The notes under the pieces were generated by a model that saw only the letters and a list, made by a program, of their open reading frames with translations, was not told the DNA's origin and did no database searches. A stretch of DNA of 64,000 nucleotides, from the NCBI RefSeq assembly GCF_001632365.1, contig NW_024468516.1:838177-902176 (forward strand), given 5' to 3'. Numbering within the stretch: position 1 is the first letter of the stretch; each line of letters opens with the position of its first letter. The position numbers were made by a program, and so were the translations under genes. Source of the stretch: Laetiporus sulphureus 93-53. Lineage: Eukaryota > Basidiomycota > Agaricomycetes > Polyporales > Laetiporaceae. Shown here in pieces: positions 36,725 to 47,569 of the stretch.

Positions 36725-37992
36725 ATGGTGAAGAAGAAGGTGGGCGATGAAATCGTGCAGAATGCAGATGGAGATGCATGACGCTCTATTAGATCCTTCT
36801 CATGGGAGCGTCAGGAAGCGGCAAGACGTCGATGCGGGCCTTGATCTTGTGCGTTCCGCCCTCCCAAGAGCGAGACCTGTACGTGCTCATCCGCATGTTT
36901 CAGCTCAACACACCCATCCTCGCTCACGATGCGCTGGAGTCCAACCATCGAGGTCGACCAGAACCACGTGCGATTCTTCGGCGACCTGATCCTCAATCTC
37001 TGGGACTGCGGCGGGCAGGACAGCTACATGGACGGCTATCTCGCGACACAGCAAGCCACCGTCTTCCAGCACGTCGGCGTGCTCATCTATGTCTTTGACG
37101 TGCAGACGCCGCACCTCGACAAAGACCTCGAGTACTACCAGCGCTGCCTCGCCGCGCTCCGCACATACAGCCCCGGCGCGGCCGTCTTTCTGCTCGTGCA
37201 CAAGATGGATCTCGTGAGCGATCCGCGCGAGAAGCGCAAGACGCTTGAACGCAAGACGCAAGAGCTCAAGGAGGCGAGCGGGGACGCTGAGGTCACGGTG
37301 TTTGGAACGACTATACACGATGAGAGCCTCTACAAGGTGAGGAGCTTCAATAATTATGCCGTCGACTGCCCTGACGCACTCCTAACAGGCATGGTCGCGG
37401 ATAGTGCACACGCTTATCCCGAACGCCGGCGTCCTCTCAAAGCACCTCACGACGCTTGGGTACGCCTGTAGTGCGACTGAGGTCATCCTCTTTGAGCGCA
37501 CGACCTTCCTCGTCATCGCTACCTCCTCTCCTACTCCTACAACCGTTGCGCCTGTCTCCGCCTCCACCTCTCCCGCGCCGAACCCCCTCAATGACCTCCA
37601 GACGCCGACGACTACCTCGGGGGTCTCTCTTCCCACGACGGAGCATGAGTCCGTCGAGCCCGACGCTAACCCGCACCAACTCTCGCCGACACGCTACGAG
37701 CGCACGTCAGAGCTCATCAAGGGTTTCAAGCTCTCGTGCTCGCGCGTGCGCGAGGAGTTCCAGTCCCTCGAGGTTGAGCTCGCGGACTTTACCGCGGTAC
37801 TCGACGAGCTTACGAAGAACACGTATGTACTCATCGTCGTGCATGACCCCACAATAGGTATCAGTGTCCATCTTCCACTACTATGCGTGACCGGGCTGAC
37901 GAACGATCGTAGAAACTGCCGCATTGCGCATGAATATCCGCTTGGCTCGCAAGAAGTTTGAAGAGCTCCAAGGGGACAGTCTCATTTCGTAG
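36725..37992 (+). CDS. GTR1: Gtr1/RagA-type Rag GTPase (TORC1 amino-acid signalling)
   Basis: Vacuole-membrane small GTPase that, paired with Gtr2, relays amino-acid sufficiency to TORC1. Exons 36725-36739 (15 nt), 36793-36848, 36904-37336, 37389-37857 and 37913-37992 give 350 residues. Motifs: G1 GASGSGKTSMR, spliced switch I region ALIFSTHPSSLTMRWSPTIE, G3 LNLWDCGGQDSYMDGY, G4 VHKMDLV, and the C-terminal roadblock domain with EVILFERTTFLVIAT, FKLSCSRVREEFQSLEV and FTAVLDELTKNTYVLIVV. Two oddities stand out. Switch I has LTMRWSPTI where Rag proteins normally have the highly conserved DTRRLGATI, and the roadblock domain carries a Ser/Thr/Pro insert of about 57 residues (from SSPTPTTVAPVSAS). 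The switch I exon join (TT plus C) is fixed by phase and by ALIFS matching SIIFS. Confidence 0.92.
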
Positions 37993-38807
37993 ACACGTCT
38001 TTCATGTGCAGTCCCATCGCTGTTCTCCTTTCACGCTGTATACCCGTTTTCCATTCCAGTCGGCTTCACAGGCGCTCATTTGTGTGCAATGATGTGATTG
38101 TGGTTCAGCGACTCCATGTTCCTGAACTCCATGCATATGCTAAGCTTTGATCTCGCAGTCCCGCGCTCAGGGCGAGGAAGCGACAATCACTGATCGATCG
38201 CTATTCATTCACTGAAGCATCCCGAAGGACATATATATGTGGGTCGGTGTGGTGTGGACGTCGCTTCTCGGATCAGAATCGGGCGCTTGCTCAACCAGAC
38301 AGCCGGAGCCTCTATAATGAGCTTGCTTTCGGTCGATTGCACGACTATTCACGCGATCACCCAATCCTTTCAAATGAAAAAAGTCCGATGGAATGATATA
38401 TTGCACCCACAAGCATCATTGAGCTAGGAGAAAGAGCCACCAGGGCGTAAATAGTAGCGAGTTCAACGGGCCGCACCCACAGCAAGCCGGTTACATTGAC
38501 TCCTGCGAGGACGAACATCGCAGAGTCAAGAGGTCGTTGGCTTCCTGCAGGCGCACAGTCTATCATAAGACCGCGCCGTCCAGTCAACTGGACAATGAAA
38601 GAGAGTAGGGAATGATCCGAGCGCGGGCCCCGGTGCGGTGAAAGAGTGGCAGCAGATGCTGCGGAAGTCGCATGCGCAGAGACTCGGTATGGGTACAATT
38701 TGGGGAATGGGGTGTCAAGGGGCAGCAAATGGTATCTGAGAAAATAACGTTCGTGGCGAGCGGAAGCAGAGAGGTGAGTTTCGGTTAGCCTCAGAATTTT
38801 TTGGTCT
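37993..38807. other. Convergent 3' region, Gtr1 and CAX
   Basis: About 0.8 kb between two convergent gene ends, probably holding both 3' UTRs. The minus-strand frame at 38357-38728 has no family resemblance and is not called. Confidence 0.5.
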
Positions 38808-41114
38808 TCAAGACGCCCAGACTGTCATAAAAGATGGAGGTCAGCGCACGCACGTCTACAGCGAAAGGAAGATTAACATACACGCCATCGCAATGACCAA
38901 GTACAAGGTTAACAGCCTATACTCGCAGTCAGCACGTGCATCAACTAGTCCAGGATACCAGCTCCTGGCCCTCGAAAGACAACACAACACTTACATGATG
39001 CCTTCCATATAGTTCGACTTGCCGTCCCTGCAGGAAACCAGCATATTAGATGAAGAAACAATTCGAAGAACATGAAACATACTGCACGAGGAACTGAACT
39101 AGAAGCACAGACACAAATAGGACGATGGTCTGCGAAAGTCACGACGTTTAGCGACGAGTTCGCCACGATATGAACCTGATCTCTGAGCTGCTAGCCGAAA
39201 CTCACCTCGAAGTTGGAGAAATACAGCGTCAGATTATGATTCGTTCTGCGTTGGCGCGATAAGTCAATTAATCCTAGCAAAGAGAGTTGAGACACAACTC
39301 ACATCCAACCGATTATGACGAGCAACGGAATGACAAATGTGGAAATTTGCTATCAAGCACAAGGAGCGTCAATGCGTGGCTACGAAAAAGGAACGTCAGG
39401 ATGTGCTCACGATTGAACTCCCTACACAAATTTCGATCGACAACGCCATCTTGTTCTTCAGCGCCATCCATACGGAAGTAACGTGTTCTGCTGCATTTGC
39501 CTGTGGGATTGACAAGGATATGAGCGACATTCCCCGCGGTGTGCGGGAACAAGGCGACGTACGACGATCGGCAGGAGGATCACACCAATGAATGCCGTCG
39601 GAATATGATACGTGTCTGCAGTTTCCTCTATTGAAGCAACCACTGTAGGAGTGAGGGAGAGATATGAGTATGTGCAACCGATCAATTATGCATGCGTAGG
39701 ATACTCACAGTAATCTGCACAAAACGAAGTGACAACCGTGACCAGCAGCAACCTGCGGCAGGACAGCTGTCAGCTGATATTTCAATCGCAAAAGTGAAGA
39801 ATAAACGTACGCAGATCCAGCTGCGGGCACGCTCATCATCGGCTCTTCCCCTTCTTCTTGAAGCTCTCCATCAAACAAGACGTGGTGCGTCTTCAACTAT
39901 GAACACCGTTCAGCACAAATACATATTACTTTTTCCGCGTGTTCACACTCGGCGAAAATGTAAATCGTGACGCACCTGGAAGATTAAGTACCCGACGTAT
40001 ACAAACAAAAGCAGCAGCGCAGTGCCGCGCGAGATGAACAGCAAGCCGTTTTCGTCTCCTTCGTCTAGGTCTGAACCGTCGATGACCGTGTTGTTCAAGG
40101 AGAAGGTGGCATTCGAGGTCGCGTTGTGCTCGCACAGATCGTGGACCTTGGCGCTGTGGTAGGCAGCGGGAATCACGAGAGCTGGTGCATAGCCCCATTC
40201 GTGAGTGTTCCGCTCACGATATAGCCAAATGAGTAACGTACTGATGCATGCAAGGGTCATGAGCTATCAAGAATGTTAGCAAAAATTCATGACGGCGACG
40301 CATATACCCACCGAACTCGATCTGGCGTACCGTGTGTCAATATCTGAAAGAGTATAGAACGGGGGAGAACACTCACGCCTGAGCCGCAGTGGCTTGAAAA
40401 ATGTTTTCTGTGGATTTGAGGCCGCCTAGAGTGCAGGTAGTATAGCCAGTTATTCGGATTCCAGAATTGCCAAAAGTACTGACCGGCAAAGAAGGAGCAA
40501 CCAAGGACGAGCAGGAGATTGGAAAGAATGGATCCGAGCATCTAAGGAGCATTTAGAACCGCATATATGCTGTCTGCAAAAGTAATTACCGATGTCTGCA
40601 CAATCCGCAATTGACCTGAAAACAGAATTCTGTCTAGACAACAATACAGAGGAGAAAGAGCTAACTCACCTTGCAAGAGAGCAGCTATACCGACAATGAT
40701 TTCGACAGCATTACCAAATGAGGCGTTCAATAGGCCGGACAAAGTCTGTCCGAGCTTCACGGACAGTTGATCTGTGGCGGTGCCCAAGAGCTAGGAACAG
40801 AGATATACGATGAGTAACTGCAGCCAAGAACTGTGTTTCTCATGACGTACTGCTGCCAATGGCATAATTGCCATAAAACTAAAACAGAAACGCAGCGCAG
40901 CATCCCATTTTAACGTATGCGACAGATAGCTGAGTGGCACAAATAGCAGAAGGATGTTCCACCAGGAACCAAAAATGAAAAACTTGTACGAGGCAAGCCA
41001 GGAGGGCTCCCCCTCAGCCTTGAGGATATTAACGAAACGACGCGGGAGTGACCGTGCATCGCCGTGCCCGTTGCCGCTGGTGAGGAGGGGCGTCTGGTCG
41101 GTGATGAGGGACAT
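38808..41114 (-). CDS. VCX1: CAX-family Ca2+/H+ exchanger (vacuolar, Vcx1-like)
   Basis: Vacuolar antiporter that removes cytosolic Ca2+ using the proton gradient. Eighteen exons: 41114-40851, 40790-40670, 40615-40590, 40541-40484, 40425-40377, 40321-40312 (10 nt), 40263-40242, 40181-39976, 39896-39811, 39752-39709, 39642-39563, 39500-39411, 39349-39303, 39245-39206, 39129-39083, 39027-38995, 38916-38882 and 38821-38808. They give 423 residues (yeast Vcx1 has 411) with all phases matching. Motifs: first alpha-repeat LLNASFGNAVEIIVGI, GSILSNLLLVLGCSFFAGGL, TAAQASSSLMTLACITLVIP, second repeat IVANAAEHVTSVWMALKNKM (the usual Gly-Asn is Ala-Asn here), SIEICVGSSIQISTFVIPLL, and the end LLTLYLVIAMAFWAS. 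An acidic loop (DGSDLDEGDENG) lies between the halves. Start ATG 41114 is the first in frame. A 146-codon frame overlapping the 5' end is discussed under rejected items. Confidence 0.95.
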
Positions 41115-42687
41115 AATCGAGGAAGTTGGAGGTGCTCGACTGGCTCCCCTGCATGTTCTTGACGATCCACAGGCTCATAGCCACGAATTACGTAACTACC
41201 ATTCTGGTCGACGCCAAGGCCACCAAGCCGCGGTAACCTGTGGCCGGGCCCCCCGCCAAAAGCGCCGGAGCGCCGGTCCGGACTGCTTCCGCTTCCCCGA
41301 CGCGCCGCTTCGGACATGGGCGGTGCTCGGACCAGGCCCAGCGTGGCCACAAATCTCGATGCCCGAGCTCATGTCCTCGCAGATGCACCCTTGTTCATGA
41401 TCACCACGCATGTCGTCCTTTCGAAACCGCTGCAATTGTTTGATTCACAAGGAACAATGATCTCCTGCTTGAAGCTTCCCACAGTCTGCACAGCATCTAC
41501 CTTATCGTCCATCGCCTATTCCACGTTCCCTTCACGGGTAAATATCGCACACACGTACATTTTCCAGACGCACTGCTATCACACCGCTTGAGACAGTCGC
41601 TTGAGCGCATGAACACGGCCGACCGTCTGTGACCCAAATATCCCAAGGCACTTGGCGTACAGACGTCTTCTCCTGAACCGCAGATGAGCCGCAGCAAAGC
41701 CTCGCTTTGTGCATTCCTTCTCTGCTGAGCATAAATGGGAGTAGAGTTCGAGACACAGCCATCGCTTCAGTGTCCTACGTACCTGCGTTGCGAAGGAAGG
41801 AGAAGCGCAGCCTGCCCGTCTGCCGAGCCAAGCCAACTCCCTGCATCCGCAGCATACACCGGCAAATGCACTGCTTGTGTTAGCGCGCTCCATTTCTCAG
41901 TGTAGTGGATGATCATGAACTGAGTAGAACAGTCAAAACGCTTTCTTCCTCGGCGCCGTCGTCGTTGGACGTGAGATTCGTAAACGTAGAATTAACAGAA
42001 GTATCGACGACGGAGTCAGGAACCTCGATGCCTTGTAATGCCGCAAGCTCCTTGTCGGTAGACCATTGAATACACTTTCATCTCGTAGGTTCTGAGGCAA
42101 AATTATAAGCAACTATCGATCGTCGGACATGCAGTTTTAGGAAGTTTCTTACAACAAGAGAGGCGGCCAGAACTGCAACGTATGGCAGTCGCCAACCGTC
42201 ATGTGTCAAAGCGTTCTTGAGAATCAATTCCGTACGGGCCGCAATAGAGGAGGCTTGCCTGAGCCGTCTGATGTAGTTTTCAGATCCGGGACATGTGTGA
42301 GTGAATTTAGGTGCCAGTGGTGTCATATGAGGGGAAAGGGCAGATCAGCACTGAAAATGGCTCCGCAGAAGAGACGCGCCCAATAGTAAAAGTAAGATCC
42401 GTCGTTACTTGCTGTAACATCCGCCACTGTAGCGTGAACTACCGGTTATGCGTGGAGGAAGATCGACAGGCTGATTTCGCGCACATGTCAGATATACATT
42501 AAACGAAAAAAAGAACATAAAGAATCCTGATCATGATGAAGCACTCCGCTGCGCAGCGGAAGGACACAAAACGGTGACATGAGGATGAAGCCAAACAAAG
42601 GAAAGAGAGCTCAGAGAGGACTCAGGACTCTCAAAAGCATTGAAGTCGACCGTCAGCGACGCGATCACGCTGTTGGCCACTCGCGAC
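41115..42687. other. Intergenic upstream of the CAX gene
   Basis: About 1.6 kb. The first 240 bp on the minus strand keep an open frame rich in Gly, Arg and Pro (MSEAARRGSGSSPDRRSG...) that could be 5' leader or an unrecognised upstream exon. No other coding signal is seen. Confidence 0.4.
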
Positions 42688-42996
42688 GCGAGCAACATCG
42701 CCGTGCAACAAGTCACCCGGTATGCTACATCCACATCTGCCATCCATCCACCGTCATCGGTCCAAAGGATTGCATGTGATATTACAGACATAGCTCGTGG
42801 GAGGGTCAGCGTGCTCACAAGGGAGGCAAGACAAAGTTTTGAAGAATACCTCCATCACCGAAGAAAGGTAGGTCATCGAGCTGACCAGACCCTCGCTAGA
42901 TCGCCAGCCATGCCTATGGTGCAGGATGTGACTTCAGTATTCTCGCTGTAAATGCGGGCATCAAAGCATACTTTTCGTCTGTCGTCGTTCGCACAT
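42688..42996 (+). repeat. Dispersed repeat, copy 1 (inverted partner at 52838-53160)
   Basis: About 310 bp similar to the reverse complement of 52838-53160. Shared stretches include GCCGTGCAACAAGTC, then CCGGTATGCTACA, AGACCCTCGCTAGATCGCCAG, TGACTTCAGT, TTCTCGCTGT and CAAAGCATAC. Overall similarity looks like 70-80 percent with small indels. Neither copy keeps a common reading frame, so this looks like a non-coding mobile-element relic. Confidence 0.8.
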
Positions 42997-43979
42997 TGAG
43001 GTCATCTCACGAGCTGCCTCGCGCAATGGGGCTGCAGTCGAGTCCCGCTCGCACTATCTTCCTTGGGCGGCACGGCATATCATAATGGCAGTACGACCGA
43101 CATCGACGGCTGCCTCACTTGAGGCTCGATTTGGAACTCGAGTATTAGTGTTCATTCCATGCGATCATCATGCAGGATGGCGCCAGAGGAACAATTCCTA
43201 AGCATCAGGATCTGATTGCCTCGTAAACTAGCTCGAGCTGCGGTTCGTGCTCGATCTCACCTCACTTGATCAGACTTCTGATGCTTGCATTGCCTTCTCG
43301 CTTCAAACGTGACGGTTGCCAGAATCAGACGGTCAAGACTAGGGAGAAATCAACCCGTGGTGATCACAGATAGCTAGCATATGGTGCCTTGTATCGAGAT
43401 ACGTGCATGATAAAACGAAGCTACGGGAGAAATTTGGATGCTTGAAAAGAGTGAACCTGCAGGTGATCAAGCTCAATGCCCAATGACCCTTCGGATGCAG
43501 AATGAATAGCTCACAAAACGATGACTGCTCGTGTTATGTTTTCAAGACCTTGCCAACTGGCCAGCCTTCTCATAGATCACCTATTCTTGTACCATTTGCA
43601 TCTTGTTGATCATCCATACATGGATGCGATGCACGAGCTTCCATCTCGCAATGAAAGGGTAACAAGGCAGAGTTAAGGATCACAGATGTCGGACTGTGGG
43701 GTTGAGTTTGTCCCGGTGTTCATGACAACAGCGGCAGGCTGACTGCAGATCGACGGCGAGCATAACCTGCATGCCAGGCCCTCGACAGTAAGGGTTTCAT
43801 GCATCTGTAACGCAGGTGCGAGTACGGAGCTCGTTCCGAATGCCACGACGAAGTTAGTAAGGCGAAGGCCAAAGGAGCATCCCCATTGGAGGTCATACGA
43901 CACCACGTCCCGACCAGCGTTGGAGCACCTAACAAATACATATCAGTGAGATGGAACGGCTTTCCCGGGAGACCAGTTC
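42997..43979. other. Gene-poor spacer
   Basis: About 1 kb after the repeat copy. Frames are short and not recognisable. The left part of the 7-TM pseudogene may lie here, but I cannot trace it. Confidence 0.4.
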
Positions 43980-44800
43980 ATCACCGTTTAGACTCAACTC
44001 TGTTACACGCCACAGGGCGTCTCCGCAGATTCTTATAAATACCGTAGCTACAATCTACAATTGCCGTCATCATGGCGCTTACAATTCTCTGGCACACCCT
44101 GTATGTTCACCATAGACAGCTGGCACCTCTGACGAGGAACCCGCATGTCACCATCCGATGGTTGTACCATCTCTGAGCAGTAGCCTGCCGCTCAGAGATG
44201 GTACAACTATTGGATGGTTTGACGTTGGTTTCTGAGCTCAAATAACATTTGCATCTACCATATTTGTGAACCTCGTAAGTGCATGCTCTTTCTTCCCACG
44301 CCATATCTTCTGCAAGATGCTAATCACTCTGCCGTACATGACTGTGGATAGGGCAGAATGTTGAATACTATGTCGTCGATTGTTTTCCAATACTAGTGAA
44401 GCAATCGTCTCACATTTCCTCTACCAATGACGCACTGACGATATCACAGACTCGCTCCCGTTCTGATCTCTCATGTCCTCCTCAACGTCCGAGCCGCAGC
44501 ACGGCCACACGGGGAAAGCAGTCTCAAACGCCCTCTTTCATCCGATCGCGGCGTGGGCTCCAAACACAAGTCGACGTCGAGAATATGTCGTTCGAAATGA
44601 ACGTCCTCGACAGCACCAAACAAGCCCCAGAGAGCGGTCGCTCTTACCCGCAAGACTCTGTTGAACGTGATTAAGGCATTGCAGAATCGCACAGCATGGC
44701 AAGCAGTGTTGTTACTTCCGGCGATGCTCATCAGGACGTGAACGAGGAAGAGCGGATGGACGATGTCAAGGAGGAAATGCAGTCAGATGGGGAGAACTAG
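43980..44800 (+). pseudogene. Degenerate copy of the 7-TM DUF6533-type gene (3' part)
   Basis: Its pieces match, in order, the intact relative at 45690-47569. STIAVIMALTILWHTL (about 44058-44100) corresponds to a transmembrane helix ending GVIWRTL. QNVEYYVVD (about 44352) corresponds to NAAYVVNN. LAPVLISHVLLNVRAAARPH (44452-44511) corresponds to LNAILVSRILLNIQETAQ. TPSFIRSRRGLQTQVDVENM (44529-44588) corresponds to TPSFVRSRHGVQTGAAIDIP. An acidic tail EEERMDDVKEEMQSDGEN ends at 44800. The LLNVR and TPSFIRSR blocks are in different frames, so the copy is frameshifted. The first six transmembrane segments are not found, and a 29-bp-arm hairpin interrupts the remaining sequence. Confidence 0.65.
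44150..44218. repeat. Hairpin: 29-bp inverted repeat with an 18-bp perfect core
   Basis: The left arm core GTTGTACCATCTCTGAGC (44161-44178) is the exact reverse complement of GCTCAGAGATGGTACAAC (44190-44207), separated by an 11-nt loop. Pairing continues outward for about 11 bp with two mismatches (CCATCCGATG against TATTGGATGG). Such a perfect stem inside decaying sequence suggests a recent insertion, a small inverted-repeat element or a hairpin RNA. Confidence 0.9.
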
Positions 44801-45689
44801 GACTAAGGGAAGAGAATGAGTGTCGGAGCCATGCTGTCAGATTCACGATGACTGTGCGTTTGCCTGCTATTTTTGTGTGACACGCCAGCCTTCATAAGCC
44901 CTGTGCCACCTGCCTGCATTCACAGATCTTTTTCCGTACAATCTTCCCCTGTCTTACGCGTGATGTGGCTGTTACATACGTGCGTCTCGGCTACAAGAGC
45001 GTACCGGAACTTTGATGAACTCATCAAAGTCAAGCACCGCTCGATCAACATCCAACCGCCGAGTCTCAAATTAGTGCCTACGACGAGCATCATTGACAGC
45101 CTGTTTCAACCTAGATCATACACAGCCGTGCAGCCTCCTTGTAGCCATGGCTGGCGATGCGATCACCAATGTCGCACCCCAAGGGGGCCAGACGCGCTGG
45201 TAAAGCGTCTGCCTTTTCACCCGGTGGATTGCTTCTGCACAGATATTGCGATATATCGTCTTCGCTTGACGGTTGTGGCGCACATGGAACTGGCAGCCTC
45301 TGGTTTGGAACAACTCGTATCATATAGGTCCCGACCCACCTATGGGAAGATGGTTGCATGTCCTCTGCATTGCAGGAGACCTCAAATGACAATAGTATGC
45401 TCAATATTAGTCCCCCTCGCTGGAGGCGATGAGTGCGATGGAGTCGGCATGTTCGATGTAATTGGCAAACGTTGAAAATGACAGCTCAGTTGAGCCCATC
45501 GTACTGTGAGAACTGCACAGAATCCTCAGTCAACAGTAAACTCCAATGAGAGAAGAATATTTATGCTTCCGCAACGGTCGATTCGTCTCGCTTTGCATCT
45601 GATGATCATATTTCAAGCATGTCAAATAGCTGACCAGAGCGAGTTGCTACTCACACCTTTGTTACCCATTCATATTCTCTACTCACAGC
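44801..45689. other. Spacer between the 7-TM pseudogene and the 7-TM gene
   Basis: About 0.9 kb. The frame at 44873-45475 (200 codons) has no transmembrane or domain pattern and lacks resemblance to the neighbouring family, so it is not called. The right end must contain the 7-TM gene promoter. Confidence 0.4.
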
Positions 45690-47569
45690 ATGGCGAGTGC
45701 CACCTCTGGGCCGATTGAGCTGCTCGAGGCAAAGTGAGCTTTGATTTCCTCCCTGTTAGCCAGTTTGCTGATTCCGAGGGCCTATCATGCACAGCTTCAT
45801 ATCGAATTGTGCCTCTGCATCCGGAGCAGGTGAGTACAATTGTAGTTGATCGCTATGATGCTTGCAAAGATGACCCGATCTAGCCCTCATATTCTACGAA
45901 CATATTACTACATTCAATCAAGAGGTTAAATTCTTTTGGGGCAAAAAGTCATTCCCAGCAGTCCTCTTCTTCGTCAATCGACTGCTGGCTCTCGTCTATG
46001 GCGCTGTATACGTATCAGCGTTAACGAATATCTACTCACAAACTGTACGTATTCTGATGGAACTTCAATCTGATCACGGCAGTCTGACAGGATGCGACGG
46101 CAGAGGTTCGTTCCGAGTCCTCTGTCTCACTGAGTTGCAAAACATGTTACATTTCATGCCTTTTAGCTGTGAAGTAGTACAAAATGTACTTGACAGTTTC
46201 ATACTCGCAATTGGGGCAGTGTCCGAAGGTGGATTCACGTGCACCACGTTTCACCTAGATACTGACATCCTATCACAGTGGTCACATTATTACGAGTATA
46301 CGCAGTGACCGAACGTAGCTGGCGTGTTACCATTATTATTGCGTTGCTAGTCGTTGCGGATTGGGGGCTCGATATTGTCGAAGGTACGCTCTGTACGATG
46401 ATTGGATAGAACGAATCATTCCATCACTAAGTCTCTTGTCGTGAGAAGCTTTCGTGAACGAGTCAACCGGGGTCATTGTATCAGGACCTACGGCAATATG
46501 CTACACGTTCTCACAGAATTCGTTTGCGAGCACCTACACAAAGTAAGCAACCCGTTCTGTCGACAGCTTATATTTTCTTCTCAACCGTCAACTACCAGGG
46601 GCAAGCTGATTATAAGCACTACCTTCTCCAAATGAGCCACACTGACGGTCACTTCGTAGTAACAATCACCAGCCTTGTTATTTCTGTGGTCTTGAATGTT
46701 GTAACGGTCGGTGTCATCTGGAGGACGCTGCACAAACAACTCAGCCGGAACTCGACTGGAGTGTTCTCTCAGAGGCCTTCACTGGTAGCATTGTTGCTGA
46801 GAGACGGTGAGTAAAACTTGTGTTGTAGGACCGTGTTTGGGTCATCTTCTGTTCTGTATGTAGGCACGATTCAGTTCGTGTACGTGGCCGACTCCTTTCA
46901 ATTGCAGGGAAAACTGAGACGTTCGCCATAGAACGTTATTACTGCTGAACATCAGCATCGACGTCCTGGTGGTTATTGGCCAGGTCTGTCATCCAAATGT
47001 CCATCAACTCTCATACTGAGGTTGATTAATGTTTTCGTAAAACCGTGACGTCCTATGTAGAATGCCGCATATGTTGTGAACAACTTGGAAATACCGTTGA
47101 GATTTCCCGATCTATGCTGATTGAAGCAGGTACTCATGCATGTTATAGACTCAACGCCATTCTTGTCTCTCGTATTTTGCTAAATATCCAAGAAACGGCC
47201 CAAGCCGCGTGGAGGGAACAATCCGATACTCCCTCGTTTGTGCGCTCACGCCATGGCGTGCAGACTGGCGCGGCCATCGACATTCCCAGCCTTGTGATCC
47301 ATTCTGATGCCTCAACCAGCATTCCTGCAATTGACCCAGAGGCGGAACCCTCCGCAGCCACCACCTGCCAGGCAAACACCGCTGCAGATGAGTCGATGGT
47401 CGCTGGCCCTTCGGATCAAGATCGTCATCACAGAGCACAACAAGTTGAGGTACCCATGGAGGCCGGATCTTCTGGTGAAGGCTGCGAACACGATCCGGAG
47501 CAAAGGCAGGCGGAGGGAGCGGCCGCAGAGAATTGGGAAGAAGAAGATGATTGGGAGGACGACCACTAA
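45690..47569 (+). CDS. Fungal 7-TM membrane protein, DUF6533-type (one junction out of frame)
   Basis: A large, little-studied basidiomycete family of receptor-like seven-helix proteins. Exons 45690-45733, 45795-45829, 45884-46044, 46083-46105, 46167-46218, 46279-46383, 46446-46542, 46673-46806, 46864-46873 (10 nt), 46932-46983, 47061-47095 and 47149-47569. Hallmarks: ALIFYEHITTFNQEVKFFWG then AVLFFVNRLLALVYGAVYV, SCEVVQNVLDSFILAIGA, VTLLRVYAVTERSWRVTIII, ALLVVADWGLDIVE, LVISVVLNVVTVGVIWRTLH, ALLLRDGTIQTLLLLNISID, and ILVSRILLNIQETAQ with a cytosolic acidic tail ending NWEEEDDWEDDH. The ligand is unknown. All joins keep frame except exons 5-6, where canonical GT-AG removal is off by one base, so the gene may be newly inactivated, use a rare splice site or carry a sequencing error. 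Intron 7 is 130 nt and may hide an exon. Confidence 0.7.

Noticed and set aside
38357..38728. 123-codon minus frame downstream of the CAX gene
   Set aside because: No motif, partly overlaps the expected 3' UTR, and cannot splice to CAX, whose stop at 38808 is well supported.
40910..41350. 146-codon minus frame overlapping the CAX first exon (MATLGLVRAPPMSEAARRGS...)
   Set aside because: It overlaps the well-supported CAX exon in another frame, has no family resemblance and no splice route into the CAX frame. Probably a GC-rich shadow or leader sequence.
45160..45240. Segment resembling a tRNA D-arm (GCTGGTAAAGCGTC)
   Set aside because: No T-loop consensus at the right distance and no pairing acceptor ends.
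44873..45475. 200-codon plus-strand ORF
   Set aside because: Cys/His/Pro-rich with no domain pattern or neighbour similarity; long frames arise by chance in this GC range.
46045..46166. Alternative 2-nt exon (AG) between exons 3 and 5 of the 7-TM gene
   Set aside because: A 23-nt exon (46083-46105) fits the phases equally well and gives a sensible protein, so the 2-nt exon is not needed.
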